From Marinicella algicola (GTDB taxonomy: Bacteria > Pseudomonadota > Gammaproteobacteria > Xanthomonadales > Marinicellaceae): a stretch of 64,000 nt of DNA. The number at the start of each line of letters is the position of its first letter. The stretch's first letter is position 1. The notes under the pieces are model-generated. The model was not told where the DNA came from. It searched no databases and worked only from the letters and a program-made list of their open reading frames with translations. The stretch is from contig NZ_JAQOMR010000001.1 of assembly GCF_028401385.1 (NCBI RefSeq), positions 2,420,501-2,484,500 of the forward strand, read 5' to 3'. Positions 9,938-20,361 of the stretch are shown piece by piece. A program made the position numbers and the translations under genes.

Positions 9938-11027
9938 CTAATACCGTCTGACGATTGCCTGCGATCTCAATCTCAGCTTCGCACGCTCTTGAGGCGGCAA
10001 CGATGACAGGAGCGACTCCATCTTCTGGTCCTTCAGTCCGACGGACCTTGCACTGAGATAAAAAGTGATGGCAGCATCCTCGTCGACAGGTGTGCCGATG
10101 CCGTTGAGATAGAGATAAGCGAGCCGGCTTGCCGCGGCCGGATTACCGTTGAGGGCGGCACGGTGCATCCAGTCGAAGCCTTCGGCAACATTGCGGGAAT
10201 GCCCGCGCCATTGATCAGCGCAAGCGCCAGATCGATCTGGGCGGTATCGTGTTCCGCAGCGGCCGCGCGGCGCAGCCAGTAGAGCCAAAGGCGTTTCTTT
10301 TCATCAGGGACACCTTCAACCGACCGATAGATCTGCGAGAGTGCATACTGACCGTCTGCAACGTCGGCCTCGGCGGCACGTTCGAACCAGGGCAGCGCCG
10401 CCAAAAGCCCCTCCGTCCGGGACTGTCCTGCACAAGAAGGCTTGCATAATTGAAAGCGGCAATAGGGTCGCCCGCCTCGGCAGCCTGCTTGATGAGAATG
10501 CGCCCCTTGTCGTGCTCACCCTCGTCATCGGATTCCAGCAGAAGCATGCCATAGCGGTTAAGCGCAAAGGGCATACCGCTGTCGGCGGCCATGCGATACC
10601 ATGGGTCGGGCGGCCCGGCTCGGCTTTCAGCGATCAGCTTTCGTTCAACAAGTTCCGCAATCAGGGTCTCGGCACGCGGATCGCCTTTGCCGGCACGCTT
10701 GATCGCGGCCTCATAGGCGGCATTGAACAGGCCGCGCTGATACGCCCCGTAGGCGTCGTCGACCGGCCCCTCATAGGGCGTCCGTTCAGGCGGCTCCGAA
10801 AGACTGGAAGCGGGGACGGCATCTTCTCCGCTCAACAGGAAACCCTGATGCGGCCGAGCGGCCAGATCGGGCGGCAGAAAGGTTCCGCCTTGCAGGGCAT
10901 CGCCCGGCGCACCGGCCACCAACCCTGCATCTGTTGCGAACTCCCGCGCCGTCAACGCCAAGCCGACCCCGGGAGACGCGAGAACAACGAGAATAGCGGC
11001 AAGTGTGCGACGACAGGAAAGGGTCAT
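9938..11027 (-). CDS. Exported Sel1/TPR-repeat protein, frameshifted
   Basis: The N-terminus has a signal peptide (MTLSCRRTLAAILVVLASPG). The rest is a string of Sel1-like repeats, such as AAEAGDPIAAFNYASLLV, AADVADGQYALSQIYRS and GNPAAASRLAYLYLNGIG, across about 360 residues. Such periplasmic solenoids act as protein-protein scaffolds, for example ExoR in rhizobia, but no specific partner is evident here. The frame changes twice, near 10400 and 10210; correcting both joins the three segments. The start lies seven bases after the ThiE-like stop, suggesting an operon with that gene. Confidence 0.83.
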
Positions 11028-11034
11028 GACCTCA

Positions 11035-11688
11035 TCAATAATCAAACCGTGGCGCTTTTTCGTCAAGCGCGGCATTGATCTGGGCAACCATGGCAGCAGC
11101 GCCCCCTGTGCCGAGAAGACGGCCTTGCCGACAGCAACAAACTCCGCCCAGGTCAGCGCCGCTTCGATAACGCTGGCGGGTTCGCTTCCAGACATCACGA
11201 TGGAGGGAATCTCGACCATCGAAGCCCACCATTCCCCGAGTTCGAGGTTTTTGGGGTGCGCATGCGGATGGGTGTCACCATCAAGCTTTCCAAAGAAAAC
11301 ATAGTCCGGGTTTAGTTCCCCATCCCCAGCGCCTGGTGCCGGTCCTGGGGGCGCTGCCACCGACAATCATGCGCGGAGAGAACCGCTCCATCGCATCGGC
11401 AAGGGCCTCCACCCCGCCGCCTTCGACATGAACACCATCCGCCTTCACGCGCCCGGCAACCCGCGTATCACCGGCAATGATTGCGGCCGTTTCATAGTTC
11501 TGGATCATCGGCACGATCAGCTCGGCGCGTTCTTGAAAGGCCTCGACCGGCTCATCGAACTGGGGAAGTATCACCGAGGCAACATCCCCACCGCGCAGCG
11601 CATCGGCAATCGCCTTTTCCTGCGTTTTCATATCTGCGATCTGCGGCGCTATCAGCACCAGTCGGCAACGATCCTGTTCCGTATCCAT
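11035..11688 (-). CDS. Thiamine-phosphate-synthase-like TIM-barrel protein, degenerate, frameshifted
   Basis: About 215 residues of TMP-TENI superfamily fold are recognisable (RVAGRVKADGVHVEGG, PDYVFFGKLDGD, AEFVAVGKAVF). Catalytic landmarks of true ThiE are missing: the QLRxK pyrophosphate motif is replaced by SVILPQFDEP, ND by GD, and the GPIFxTxTK loop by GKLDGDTHPHAHPK. It therefore probably does not make thiamine phosphate; a genuine thiE exists at 22871. Two lesions (near 11320 and 11110) break the frame; correcting them yields the C-terminus QINAALDEKAPRFDY. The start at 11688 is the first ATG; a TTG at 11697 is possible. Linkage to the Sel1 gene and suhB is typical of rhizobia. Confidence 0.78.
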
Positions 11689-11784
11689 GTTCCTCAATCC
11701 CTTCCGGTGCGGAGGCGGCGGTTCGCCCCTCGCTATTTCCCGATAAATCCGTTAGAGCGGAGTTTCAACAGGTGCTTTGATTTC

Positions 11785-12541
11785 ATGCTTCCCGATCCGA
11801 TTTTTACGCGGCGGCGATCCCCGCCGTTCTTCTTGTCGGCCTGACGAAAGGCGGCATGGGCGGCGCGCTCGCGCTGCTCGGCGTCCCTATCCTGACCTTT
11901 GTTGTCGAACCGGCCACAGCAGCAGCCATCATGCTTCCAATCCTGATCGTCATGGATGCGGTCGCGTTATGGTCGTGGCGACAATACGGCCACTGGCCGA
12001 CATTGCGGATACTCCTCCCCGGTGCTGTGATTGGCACTATTCTCGGCTGGTACACTTTCTCTGCCGTTCCCTTCGAGCTGACACGCATGCTCGTCGGTCT
12101 CGCCACTGTGGCATTTGCCGGAAAATATTTCTATGACAGATGGAAGCCCGGCGAAAAGATCGAAAAACCTGCCGCAGGCCAGCGCCCTGTTGCCGCCACC
12201 ATCTGGGGCGGCATCGCCGGCTACACCAGCTTCATCTCCCATTCCGGCGGACCGCCCTATCAGATCTATACCCTGCCGCTGAAGCTCGATCCGAAATCCT
12301 ACACCGGCGCCAGTGTCCGCTTCTTCGCCATCGTCAACGTGATGAAGCTTCTGCCCTATTACGCGCTCGGCGAGCTCGGAACGCCGAACCTTGTGGCGTC
12401 GGCAAGCCTGTTGCCGTTCGCCGTGGTCGCCACGGTGGCCGGCGCCATGGTCGTCAAGCGCATGCGGATGGAGGTTTTTATCCGTTCATGTACGCCATGG
12501 CATTTCTGGCCGGCATGAAACTCGTCCTCGACGGCTTTTAG
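11785..12541 (+). CDS. TauE/SafE-type sulfite/organosulfonate exporter family protein, frameshifted
   Basis: About 252 residues with roughly eight hydrophobic helices and family motifs near the N-terminus (LLVGLTKGGMGGALALLGVP) and in the second half (ISHSGGPPYQIYTLPLKLD). TauE/SafE proteins move sulfite, sulfoacetate or related anions across the inner membrane; the actual substrate is not visible. Two T-runs of five (near 11799 and 12476) should contain six: correcting them gives MLPDPIFYAAAIPAVLLVG at the start and FYPFMYAMAFLAGMKLVLD at the end. Divergent from the ThiE-like gene. Confidence 0.85.
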
Positions 12542-12610
12542 GAAAGCTGATCGCGGCCACGGTCTCAGCCGGCCGTTGGCCGCGTTCTGCCGTTCAGGGC
12601 GCGCGAACCA

Positions 12611-12877
12611 CTACCCCTCGGAAGGCTCGCGAATCATGCCGAGCGCGATCATGTAGGTGTCCAGAACGGCTTCTTCCTCCATACGCTCCTGCTCGTCCTT
12701 CTTGCGCAGCGCGATGATCCTGCGCAGCGCCTTGGTATCGAAACCGGTGCCCTTGGCCTCGGCATAGACATCCTTGATGTCATCCGAGATCGTTTTCTTT
12801 TCTTCTTCGAGACGTTCGATCCGCTCGATGATCGAACGCAACTGATCGCGCGCAATGCCGTGTGCGTCGTCGGCCAT
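12611..12877 (-). CDS. gapR: GapR-type nucleoid-associated protein (DUF2312)
   Basis: An 88-residue protein ([20 protein letters not shown]...) that matches the DUF2312/UPF0335 family: coiled-coil N-half ([20 protein letters not shown]) and DNA-binding C-half ([17 protein letters not shown]). Caulobacter GapR binds overtwisted, AT-rich DNA ahead of replication and transcription and is important for chromosome segregation. The ATG at 12877 is preceded by AAGGAG at seven bases; the upstream TTG at 12883 lies inside that spacing. It stands as a separate leftward gene between tauE and DUF1244. Confidence 0.93.
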   Translation of the reverse strand: MADDAHGIARDQLRSIIERIERLEEEKKTISDDIKDVYAEAKGTGFDTKALRRIIALRKKDEQERMEEEAVLDTYMIALGMIREPSEG

Positions 12878-12966
12878 GGTCAACTCCTTATGTCGCTGAA
12901 AAATGTTTGGGCTTCTGCCTGCCGAAAACGGCCGGTCAGGTCAAGTTCGTTCTTCGATTGTCCCGA

Positions 12967-13272
12967 TTATTCACTTTGGCTTGTTGTTTTCAAATCCTGC
13001 CTTTGCGCCGCGCTTGCTTCTTGCTGATTGAGCGCTTTCCAAACCTCGTAGGGCATGCCGTAGACAATTTCGCGCGCTTCGTCCTTGGTCAGCGCTATAT
13101 CGTCCGCCTCGGCTGCCTCGCGGTACCAGTTGGACAGGCAATTGCGGCAGAAACCGGCAAGGTTCATCAGATCGATGTTCTGCACGTCGCTACGTTCGCG
13201 CAAATGCGCCACCAGCCGCCGGAAGGCCGCAGCCTCAAGATCGCGTTGCTGCTCTTCACTCAAATCTGTCAT
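12967..13272 (-). CDS. DUF1244 family protein
   Basis: About 101 residues with the family core MNLAGFCRNCLSNWYREA and DEAREIVYGMPYEVWK. The CxxC pair suggests a metal or redox site, though no function is established. The start at 13272 (MTDLSEEQQ) has GGAGG five bases upstream; an ATG at 13291-13293 would overlap the upstream stop in ATGA fashion and is the alternative. It follows the N-formylglutamate amidohydrolase gene directly and is likely cotranscribed with it. Confidence 0.88.
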   Translation of the reverse strand: MTDLSEEQQRDLEAAAFRRLVAHLRERSDVQNIDLMNLAGFCRNCLSNWYREAAEADDIALTKDEAREIVYGMPYEVWKALNQQEASAAQRQDLKTTSQSE

Positions 13273-13289
13273 CTCAGCCTCCGGCACTT

Positions 13290-14072
13290 TCATTCGGTTC
13301 GGGTGGGATAAAGGCGGCGTTCATGCAGCTGGTCATCTGCATTCAAAAGGGCGAAGATCGGCTCGAGACGGCTAGCCCAGAGATTAACACCGGCCTCATC
13401 CGCAATCAGGTCCTGGCGAACCTCCAGCAACACATGGGCGATGCCGTTTTTCATGCAATGCCGGTTCATTGTATCGCCCTTCAGCGCGCCGTCATAGGGC
13501 TCGTTGTCTCCGACGATCACACCGTCAATGCCGGCAAGCATCTCGATCATCGGGCGTGCGGCCCGCGGATCGCTATCCCACAACACACCGGCATGCCAGG
13601 GTCGCGCAGTTGCTTTCCAGCGCGGCGTGAAGGAATGCACCGAAATCACCAATGGTGGCTTGCCGGCGGCCGCTTCGGCCGCGCCGATCACCGTGTCGAT
13701 GGCGTCGTGATAGGGTCTGTGGAAAAGATGAAGCCGTCTTTCACGCTCTTCCACGGACATTGGATGATTGGCAGGAATGATCGCCCCGTCAGATATTTTC
13801 ATGATCAACGTGGGATCGTCCTCGCCGCGATTGGGATCGATCAGAAGACGGGAAAAGGTGGACAGGACCGCAGGACAGGAAAGCCGCCGGGCAAGCGCCC
13901 GCGTCAAGGCTTCCACGCCGATATCATAAGCGACGTGACGCCTGAAAACGCTGGGGTCCAGGCCGAGATCGCCATATTCCGCAGGCACCGCCGCCATGGC
14001 ATGATCAGCCAGCAGGACTAAACCCGTGTCATATTTTCCGTCTATTCTCTCATAAGCGTTGATGTTCGGCAT
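13290..14072 (-). CDS. N-formylglutamate amidohydrolase family protein
   Basis: A complete 260-residue protein of the FGase (HutG) family: LLADHAMAAVP near the N-terminus, HVAYDIGVEAL, RLLIDPNRGEDDPTLI, SVHSFTP and GDNEPYDG are family landmarks; histidines and aspartates likely bind zinc. Family enzymes hydrolyse N-formylglutamate to formate and glutamate in histidine degradation. No hut genes are nearby and rhizobia carry several paralogues, so a different N-acyl substrate is possible. The start at 14072 (MPNINAYERIDGKYD) matches the usual family length. Confidence 0.85.
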   Translation of the reverse strand: MPNINAYERIDGKYDTGLVLLADHAMAAVPAEYGDLGLDPSVFRRHVAYDIGVEALTRALARRLSCPAVLSTFSRLLIDPNRGEDDPTLIMKISDGAIIPANHPMSVEERERRLHLFHRPYHDAIDTVIGAAEAAAGKPPLVISVHSFTPRWKATARPWHAGVLWDSDPRAARPMIEMLAGIDGVIVGDNEPYDGALKGDTMNRHCMKNGIAHVLLEVRQDLIADEAGVNLWASRLEPIFALLNADDQLHERRLYPTRTE

Positions 14073-14238
14073 GGATATCCGCCGCATAATTAACAATAAT
14101 GCGGGTGATGGCATAGGATCGGCACATTCGGCAAGCCGCGACAGCGCCATTTGCCTCGCCTGCGGCGGGGATTATGATAGGGGCTGCAAATCGATTGAAA
14201 GCGACTCCGATGAGGAGACGCAAATTGAGACTAGGCAC

Positions 14239-14742
14239 ATGCGAGATAAACCGAAACGTCCCATAAACGGCCTTGCGTTCCATGCACCCAAGAGCATGGC
14301 GCGGTCCCTCACTTGCTTCGGCATGTTCGCCGGCGGACTCGTCCTGGCGACACTATGGCCGTCAGATCAGGCGCACGCCGAATTTCGCGTCTGCAACGAT
14401 ACGGCCAACCTTGTCGGTGTTGCGGTCGGTTATCGCGCAGAAGAAGGCTGGACTTCGGAAGGTTGGTGGCAACTCCCGGCCACCACCTGCGCGACCGTTG
14501 TTCCGGGCCCCTTGCAATCACGCTACTACTACCTCTACGCAGAAGACGCCTCCGGAAGCGGGCGCTGGACGGGCTACACAAACATGTGTGTCGCCGAAGA
14601 CGAATTCGAAGTCGTCGGCGTCCAGAACTGCTTCACGCGCGGCTTTCAGCAGATGGGGTTCAGCGAATACGACACAGGGCGGGAAGAAAGCTGGACCGTT
14701 CAGCTCTCCAATAAGCCCAGCACTCAAGAAAGTCAGAATTGA
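14239..14742 (+). CDS. DUF1036 exported protein
   Basis: The mature part (FRVCNDTANLVGVAVGYRA..., EGWWQLPATTC, YYYLYAEDASG, NMCVAEDEFEVVGVQNCF) is a clear DUF1036 domain with paired cysteines, about 120 residues. It is preceded by a signal peptide ending SDQAHA. The start could be 14239 (168 aa) or 14296 (MARSLTCFGM), which would give a more typical signal peptide; neither has a strong ribosome binding site. The stop overlaps the pyk start in a TGATG arrangement, so the genes are translationally coupled. Function unknown. Confidence 0.85.
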   Translation: MRDKPKRPINGLAFHAPKSMARSLTCFGMFAGGLVLATLWPSDQAHAEFRVCNDTANLVGVAVGYRAEEGWTSEGWWQLPATTCATVVPGPLQSRYYYLYAEDASGSGRWTGYTNMCVAEDEFEVVGVQNCFTRGFQQMGFSEYDTGREESWTVQLSNKPSTQESQN

Positions 14743-16182
14743 TGAGACGTAACAGAAAAGTCAAAATCCTCGCCACGCTCGGCCCCGCCTCGTCTGAAGA
14801 AGAGCAGATCCAGAAGCTCCATGAAGCCGGTGCCGACCTCTTTCGCATCAATATGAGCCATGCAAGCCATGACCTGATGCGCACGTTGATCAAACGAGAT
14901 CCGCAACGTCGAAGCCCGCATCGGCCGTCCGATCGGCATTCTCTGCGACCTTCAGGGCCCGAAACTGCGCGTCGGCAAATTTCTCGACGGCAAGGTAGAG
15001 CTTGAAATCGGCCAGACGTTTACCCTCGACGACAAGGACGAACCCGGCAACGAAAAGCGGGTCTTCCTGCCGCATCCGGAAATTCTGCAATCGGTTCAGC
15101 CCGGTCACCGGCTGCTTATCGATGATGGCAAGCTGCAGCTGCGCGCCGAAAAATGCGACGGCAAGAGCATCGAATGCACCGTTGTTGCCGGCACCACGAT
15201 TTCCGACCGCAAGGGTGTTTCGCTCCCCGACACGCTTCTGGCTGTCGGCGCCCTGACGGACAAGGATCGCGCCGACCTCGACGCCGTTCTGGAAACCGGT
15301 GATGCCGACTGGGTCGCGCTTTCCTTCGTGCAGCGCCCCGACGACATTGCCGAAGTCCGCAAGATCGCCCGTGGCCAGGTCGGCCTGATGTCCAAGATCG
15401 AGAAGCCGCAGGCCATCGAGCGTATCGAGGAGATCATCGAGATGAGCGACGCGCTGATGGTTGCGCGTGGCGACCTCGGTGTCGAAATGCCGCTTGAAAC
15501 CGTACCGGGCCTCCAGAAGAAGCTGATCCGCCTGTGCCGCTCCGCCGGCAAGCCGGTTGTCGTGGCCACCCAGATGCTGGAATCGATGATCGAATCGCCG
15601 GTTCCCACCCGCGCCGAGGTCTCCGACGTCGCAACCGCCGTGTTCGAAGGTGCAGACGCCGTCATGCTGTCAGCCGAATCGGCTGCCGGTCAGTATCCGG
15701 TCGAAGCCGTTTCCACGATGGCCTCGGTCGCCCGCACAATCGAGCGTGAGCAGCTTTACCCGCAGATCCTCTACGCGCAGCGCCCGCAGCCGGAAGCCAC
15801 CGGCGCCGACGCCATCTCGCTCGCCACACGCGAGATCGCCGAAACGCTGAAGCTGACTGCACTGGTTTGCTACACCGCCTCCGGCACCACCGGTCTTCGC
15901 GCTGCCCGCGAGCGGCCGAATGTTCCGATTATCGCGCTGTCACCGGTGGTCAAGACCGCGCGGCGACTTTCGGTGGTCTGGGGTCTGCATTGCGTCGTCG
16001 CCGACGAACCGACGGACCTCGACACCATGGTGGACGGCGCCTGCCAGATCGTCGTTGACGAAGGCATTGGCAAGCCCGGCGACCGGATCATCATTTCCGC
16101 CGGTGTACCGCTCGGCACACCGGGTGCCACCAACATGCTGCGCATTGCCTATATCGGCATGGACGGCCGCTCCGGCGTCTGA
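14742..16182 (+). CDS. pyk: Pyruvate kinase, frameshifted
   Basis: About 479 residues of pyruvate kinase, the last glycolytic step (phosphoenolpyruvate + ADP to pyruvate + ATP). Visible motifs are KILATLGPAS at the N-terminus, RINMSHA, CDLQGPKLRVG, the active-site MSKIEKPQAIE, MVARGDLGVEMP and TQMLESMI. The frame breaks near 14894 (AAACGAGATC); removing one C gives IKEIRNVEARIGRPIGI and an uninterrupted enzyme. Pyruvate kinase with a DUF1036 gene immediately upstream is a known rhizobial arrangement. A terminator follows at 16210. Confidence 0.93.
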
Positions 16183-16209
16183 TCCGCGTCACAGCATCAA
16201 CCAATTGCG

Positions 16210-16237
16210 AAGGCCGGGTGCGAAAGCGCCCGGCCTT
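16210..16237 (+). terminator. Terminator between pyk and the TonB receptor gene
   Basis: AAGGCCGGG and CCCGGCCTT pair around a TGCGAAAGCG loop; TTTC follows. It ends the DUF1036-pyk transcript and, read in reverse, lies just beyond the receptor gene stop. Confidence 0.75.
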
Positions 16238-16262
16238 TCATTTTCGTTGCTGTTGCACGACC

Positions 16263-18493
16263 TCAAAAAGTCTGTGTGAGCGAGATCTTGAAGGTCCGTC
16301 CGGGCTCCGAATAGAAGGGCTCCGGCTGATCCATCGTTACATCCTGCAGGTCCAGTGCGTCATAATAGGTCTGGTCGAACAGGTTGTAGACGCCGGCCTG
16401 AAGCGTCATGCCCTCGAAACGCTCGGGCGCCCACCAGGCGGTAACATCGACAATGCCGTAACCCGGCGCCTGGAAGCTTGCCGTCGAACCATCCGGCACC
16501 TTGGCGGCGAGGATCCAGTTTGAGTTCACGCCCCAGGTCTCGTCATTGTATCCGCCGCCGATGACAGCCTTGAGCGGCGCCACGGAGCCCAGTTTCTCGT
16601 TGGTATCCATATTGAAGCCACGGGCAAAGGCCAGCGAAGCATGGATGTCCCAGTTGTTGACGAATGACTTCTGGAAGCTTGCCTCGACACCGGCGATCTC
16701 GACATTGTCGATATTGACCGTCTGGGTGATCCCGAACGGATAGAGGCCGGGCAGAATTCCAACATCGCCCGGTTCCACCGACTGAGTGTCGATGAAGTCC
16801 TTGTAGCGGCTGTAGAAGGCAGAGAGCCGGCCGCCATTCATGTCGTCACCAAAATTGGCGCCGAGTTCAAAGCCCCAACTGGTTTCCGGCTTGAGGTCCG
16901 GGTTGCCGATCCTGAGATAGGTGCCCGGCCCGCCGTAATTCACATAAAGTTCGCCCGGCGTCGGCGCACGAAAAGCCGTCGAAAACTGCCCGTAGAGCTG
17001 GGTGAAATCGGTCAGATCGTAGGTCGCCAGGATCTTCGGCGAAATCCGCCAGTCACTCTGGCCATCCGGCAACCCGTTGTAGTTCGGGTTGTTGGTGTAG
17101 GCTTCCGTTTCCTTCGGATCATACTGGTACCAGTCGAAACGCACGCCCGGGGTCAGCGCGAAGCCGCTGTCACCGAAGACAATTTCGTCATGGGCGTAAA
17201 GGCCGAGAACATAGCCATCCACATCCGGCGTGTCCGCCTGGTTGGTGTGGAGGAAGTTACATGCGCTGTAGGGCGAATAGGGTCCGGGGCCGCAATTGTC
17301 CTTGCCACTCGAATACTGACTGGTCTGCGAATAGTAGAAATCGCCGCCGAGCGTGAAAGTGTGGAACAGTGAACCGGTGTCGACGCCCTTTTCTGCCCAG
17401 CCGGACCAGCCATAGCGTTCGTCAGATGTATTCGAGGCCCGCGAATAGGGGCCGTAGGGCGGCGTGGGGCGTCCGCTTGGCAGGCGGATACCGCTGGTGC
17501 CGCTGTCGCGCTCGCTCTTCAGCCAATAAAGCGTGCCGAACGCGCTGTCGAACAGGCCGTCATTGGCGATCGCCTCGTAATTATAGTCGATCGATACGCG
17601 GTCGCGATGCTTGTTCTCGCTGCCATCCCAGTTGTCCGGCGCATAGGTCGAACCTTGCTCGGTCAAAAGCTCGGTATTTTTGTCCCTGTCATAACGCTCG
17701 AGCGTCAGGCCGAGCGTGTGGGCGCCCATAAACTGCTGGCGGAGTTTGAACAGAAGATTATTCTCATCGAAGTTTGCCGGGTTCGCTTCGGTTCGTGTCG
17801 CGCCGTAGCCTCCGACCGTGCCCTGGTTCTCCGTTTCGCTGCCCGAGGTGATATCACCCTGAAACAACATCGAGGTGTTGCCCGACTGTATCGCAAACGC
17901 CCCTGGGCATTAATGCTCTCGCTGGCACTGTCATACATGATGCCGGTGCGCCCGCCCCAGCCCTTTTCGGGATCGATCAGGTCTTCGGGCTCAAGTGTAC
18001 GCAGCACCACAGTGCCGCCGAGCGATCCGCTGCCGGAGCGCGACGAATCGGAGCCGCGCACAATGTCGATGGTTGCAATCGAGTCGAAACTGAAGCTGTC
18101 CATGCCGCCATTGGCATCGCCACGCGCGGTATCGTCCAGATACGGAATCTGGATGCCGTCGATAACGGTGGAGACGCGCGGACCCTGCATGCCGCGAATA
18201 TTGACCGAGCCGGAATCGTCGCCGACAAAAGTGACGCCGGGTTCGAGGATGCGCGTGAAGTCATCGAAGTTGGTGACAATATTGGCATCAAGCGCATCGC
18301 GCGTGGTCTCGGTGGCAAGCGGCGTGTCCGCAATCCCCGTCTTGCCGCTGGTCGTGGTCACGTTGACCGGGGCCAGAACCGTGGTCGTGTCGGCCAATGT
18401 GGCATCCTGCGCAAACGCAGAATGTGTCAAAAACGCCGACGCGAGCGCTGTGCACGACGCCAGCAATACCGTGCGGGAAATTCCCATACGCAT
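16263..18493 (-). CDS. TonB-dependent heme/hemoglobin-type outer membrane receptor, frameshifted
   Basis: About 743 residues: signal peptide (ISRTVLLASCTALASAF), plug domain with IRGMQGPRVSTVIDGIQIP, and a beta-barrel ending in KISLTQTF with C-terminal aromatic residue. FRAP and NPDL boxes (AFRAPTPGELYV, RIGNPDLKPETS) place it with hemin/hemoglobin receptors such as ShmR/HmuR. The histidine that many heme receptors carry between these boxes is not seen. One frame change near 17880 in the early barrel is probably a sequence error. Start at 18493; an ATG two codons downstream also fits. A candidate iron-responsive element lies ~120 bases upstream. No tonB or heme ABC genes are in the window. 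Confidence 0.87.
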
Positions 18494-18610
18494 CACCCAT
18501 TCCTTCTGTTCTCTCGAGAACCTGGCTGGCTGGCGCAAGGAAAACCCGAAACGAACTGGCTGGCTGGGCATTCTGGACCGGCAGCACGCCGGCTTCTAGA
18601 GTTATCCGCT

Positions 18611-18633
18611 ATAAAACATGAGTTTTATTGTCA
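18611..18633 (-). promoter_or_regulatory. Candidate iron-responsive operator upstream of the receptor
   Basis: A perfect inverted repeat ATAAAAC-ATGA-GTTTTAT (18611-18628) overlaps a TGA-N9-TCA element (18619-18633), the core of the RirA iron-responsive operator described in rhizobia. Placement upstream of a heme-type receptor supports iron control, but the TGA/TCA core alone is short and could arise by chance. Confidence 0.4.
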
Positions 18634-18777
18634 AGTTAAATTGCCTGATTTCTGTCACAATTTCCACGCTGTGGTTACACCGCAGCAGACAGATGACTTA
18701 TTCGATGCCATCTCAGGCTTGGTCCGCCATCAAAGCGATGCTAATTAACCTACTGAAAAGGTCGAAGGTGAAGGCAA

Positions 18778-19344
18778 ATGGGCGTAAAATCCGCTTTGAA
18801 GCGCTGTACTTGGATGGCCGGGGCACTGTTGATTAGCGGTGGCCTCTATCTTGGCGGCCTGCAGTTGACAGGCAACTTCCATGAGGTTCATGCGGGTACG
18901 CTCTATCGCTCGGCTCAGCCAAGTGCCGGCGATCTTGCAGACTATGCCAAGCGTCATGGCATCAGGACGGTGATCAACCTGCGCGGGGCGCATCCGAACC
19001 GGGAATGGTATGATTCGGAAGTTGCGGCAAGCAAAGCGCTGGGCATAACCCATATCGATTTCGCCATGTCGGACGGCGAGGAACTGCCGCTTGAGCGCAG
19101 CATGGAACTTCTGGCACTGATGCGGGATGCCGAAAAACCGCTTCTGATCCACTGCAAGGCCGGCGCCGACCGCACGGGCCTGGCCTCGGTGATGTATCTC
19201 CAGCAGGTGGCCGGTGTGGACGAGGAACGCGCTGAATGGCAGCTCTCCCCGATCTACGGACACCTCAATATTCCCCTGACCCGTCCCTATGCCATGGACA
19301 AGACCTGGGAGCAGCTGGAAAAGGATTTCGGCCTGCCGAGCTGA
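18778..19344 (+). CDS. Membrane-anchored dual-specificity/tyrosine phosphatase-like protein
   Basis: A complete 188-residue protein with an uncleaved or signal-anchor helix (residues ~12-31) and a phosphatase domain carrying the P-loop HCKAGADRTG (Cys126, Arg132), which fits CX5R(T). Upstream, YRSAQPSAGDLADYAKRHGIRTVINLRG is typical of the DSP family found in alphaproteobacteria. Orientation suggests a periplasmic enzyme acting on phosphoproteins, lipids or polyphosphates; the substrate is unknown. It converges with the LysR gene, separated by five bases. Confidence 0.87.
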   Translation: MGVKSALKRCTWMAGALLISGGLYLGGLQLTGNFHEVHAGTLYRSAQPSAGDLADYAKRHGIRTVINLRGAHPNREWYDSEVAASKALGITHIDFAMSDGEELPLERSMELLALMRDAEKPLLIHCKAGADRTGLASVMYLQQVAGVDEERAEWQLSPIYGHLNIPLTRPYAMDKTWEQLEKDFGLPS

Positions 19345-19349
19345 CGGCA

Positions 19350-20242
19350 TCAGGCAGGGTCTGAGATAAACCGGCTTCGTTCCTCACGGAACCGTCGGGT
19401 CAGGAAGGCCCGCACCAGCGCGATGCGCGCCAGATTGCCGGTATCGGGATGCGACAGAAGATAATAGGAGCGCCTGAAGCGAATTGACGGCAGGATGCTG
19501 ACCAGGCCCGGACTGTCACGCACCACAAAATCATGAAGAATGCCGATGCCGATGCCGGCGCGCACCGCCTCGATCTGACCGGCGACACCGGCGCAGCGGA
19601 ACAGCCGCCCGGCCGACCGTCCAAGATGATTGGCATAGTTCAGCGATGAGGCATAGGCGTAGTCCTCAACCCCCGTCACCGCCGCATGGCCGGACAGTGC
19701 ATGCTCATCCTCCGGCGTGCCGTAACGGTCGAGATAGGCACGGGCTGCGTAAACCCCGAGCGTGTAATCCGTCAGCCGCGAAATCACCAGCCTGCCCTCT
19801 TCTGGCGGATCAAGCGTGATCGCCAGATCTGCCTCACGCTTTGACAAAGAGAATGTGCGCGGCAGAGGCACCAGTTCGATCACGAGCCCGGGATGGTCTT
19901 CCTGCAGCCGACCAAGTTCACCGGCAAGGAAATAGGTCCCGAGACCATCCGGCGCGCCGACCCTCACGGTTCCGGCAAGACTTGCCCCGCGCGCCCGTGT
20001 ATCCTCGGCAACCCCGAGGATTTCCGTCTCCACCCTTTCGGCAACCGACAAAAGCCGTTCCCCGCTTCCGTCAATGCCGAACCAGCAGGCGTGCGTTCGA
20101 ACAACGGCTCCCCGAGCGTATCTTCCAGCGCATTAAGGCGGCGCGAAACCGTGGCATGATTGAGCGCGAGTGCCTGTGCGGCGGCGAGGATCTGGCCGCG
20201 TCGTGCGACGGCGAGAAAGATGCGCAGGTGATCCCAATCCAT
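19350..20242 (-). CDS. LysR-family transcriptional regulator, frameshifted
   Basis: About 297 residues: N-terminal winged HTH (MDWDHLRIFLAVARRG, NHATVSRRLNALEDTLGEPL) and a substrate-binding domain to the end. A G-run lesion at about 20060 (4 G instead of 5 on the coding strand) splits HTH from the sensor domain; restoring it yields TEAGERLLSVAERVETEIL. It is divergently transcribed from mmsA across ~119 bases, so it is the likely regulator of that gene. The effector is unknown. Confidence 0.9.
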
Positions 20243-20361
20243 GCATGGCCTTTAATTTTTGCACAATGGATTTGTAAACTATCCTGTTTCTTTGCAGAAA
20301 TTAACAGGCAAGATGGCGGCAAGTGAAAAACATGATGCAGACAGACTGCGGAGGAAACACC

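Noticed and set aside
14742..16182. pyk, petB, pth, ychF, hemF as true pseudogenes
   Set aside because: Single homopolymer-type indels in otherwise fully conserved essential genes fit sequence error better than decay.
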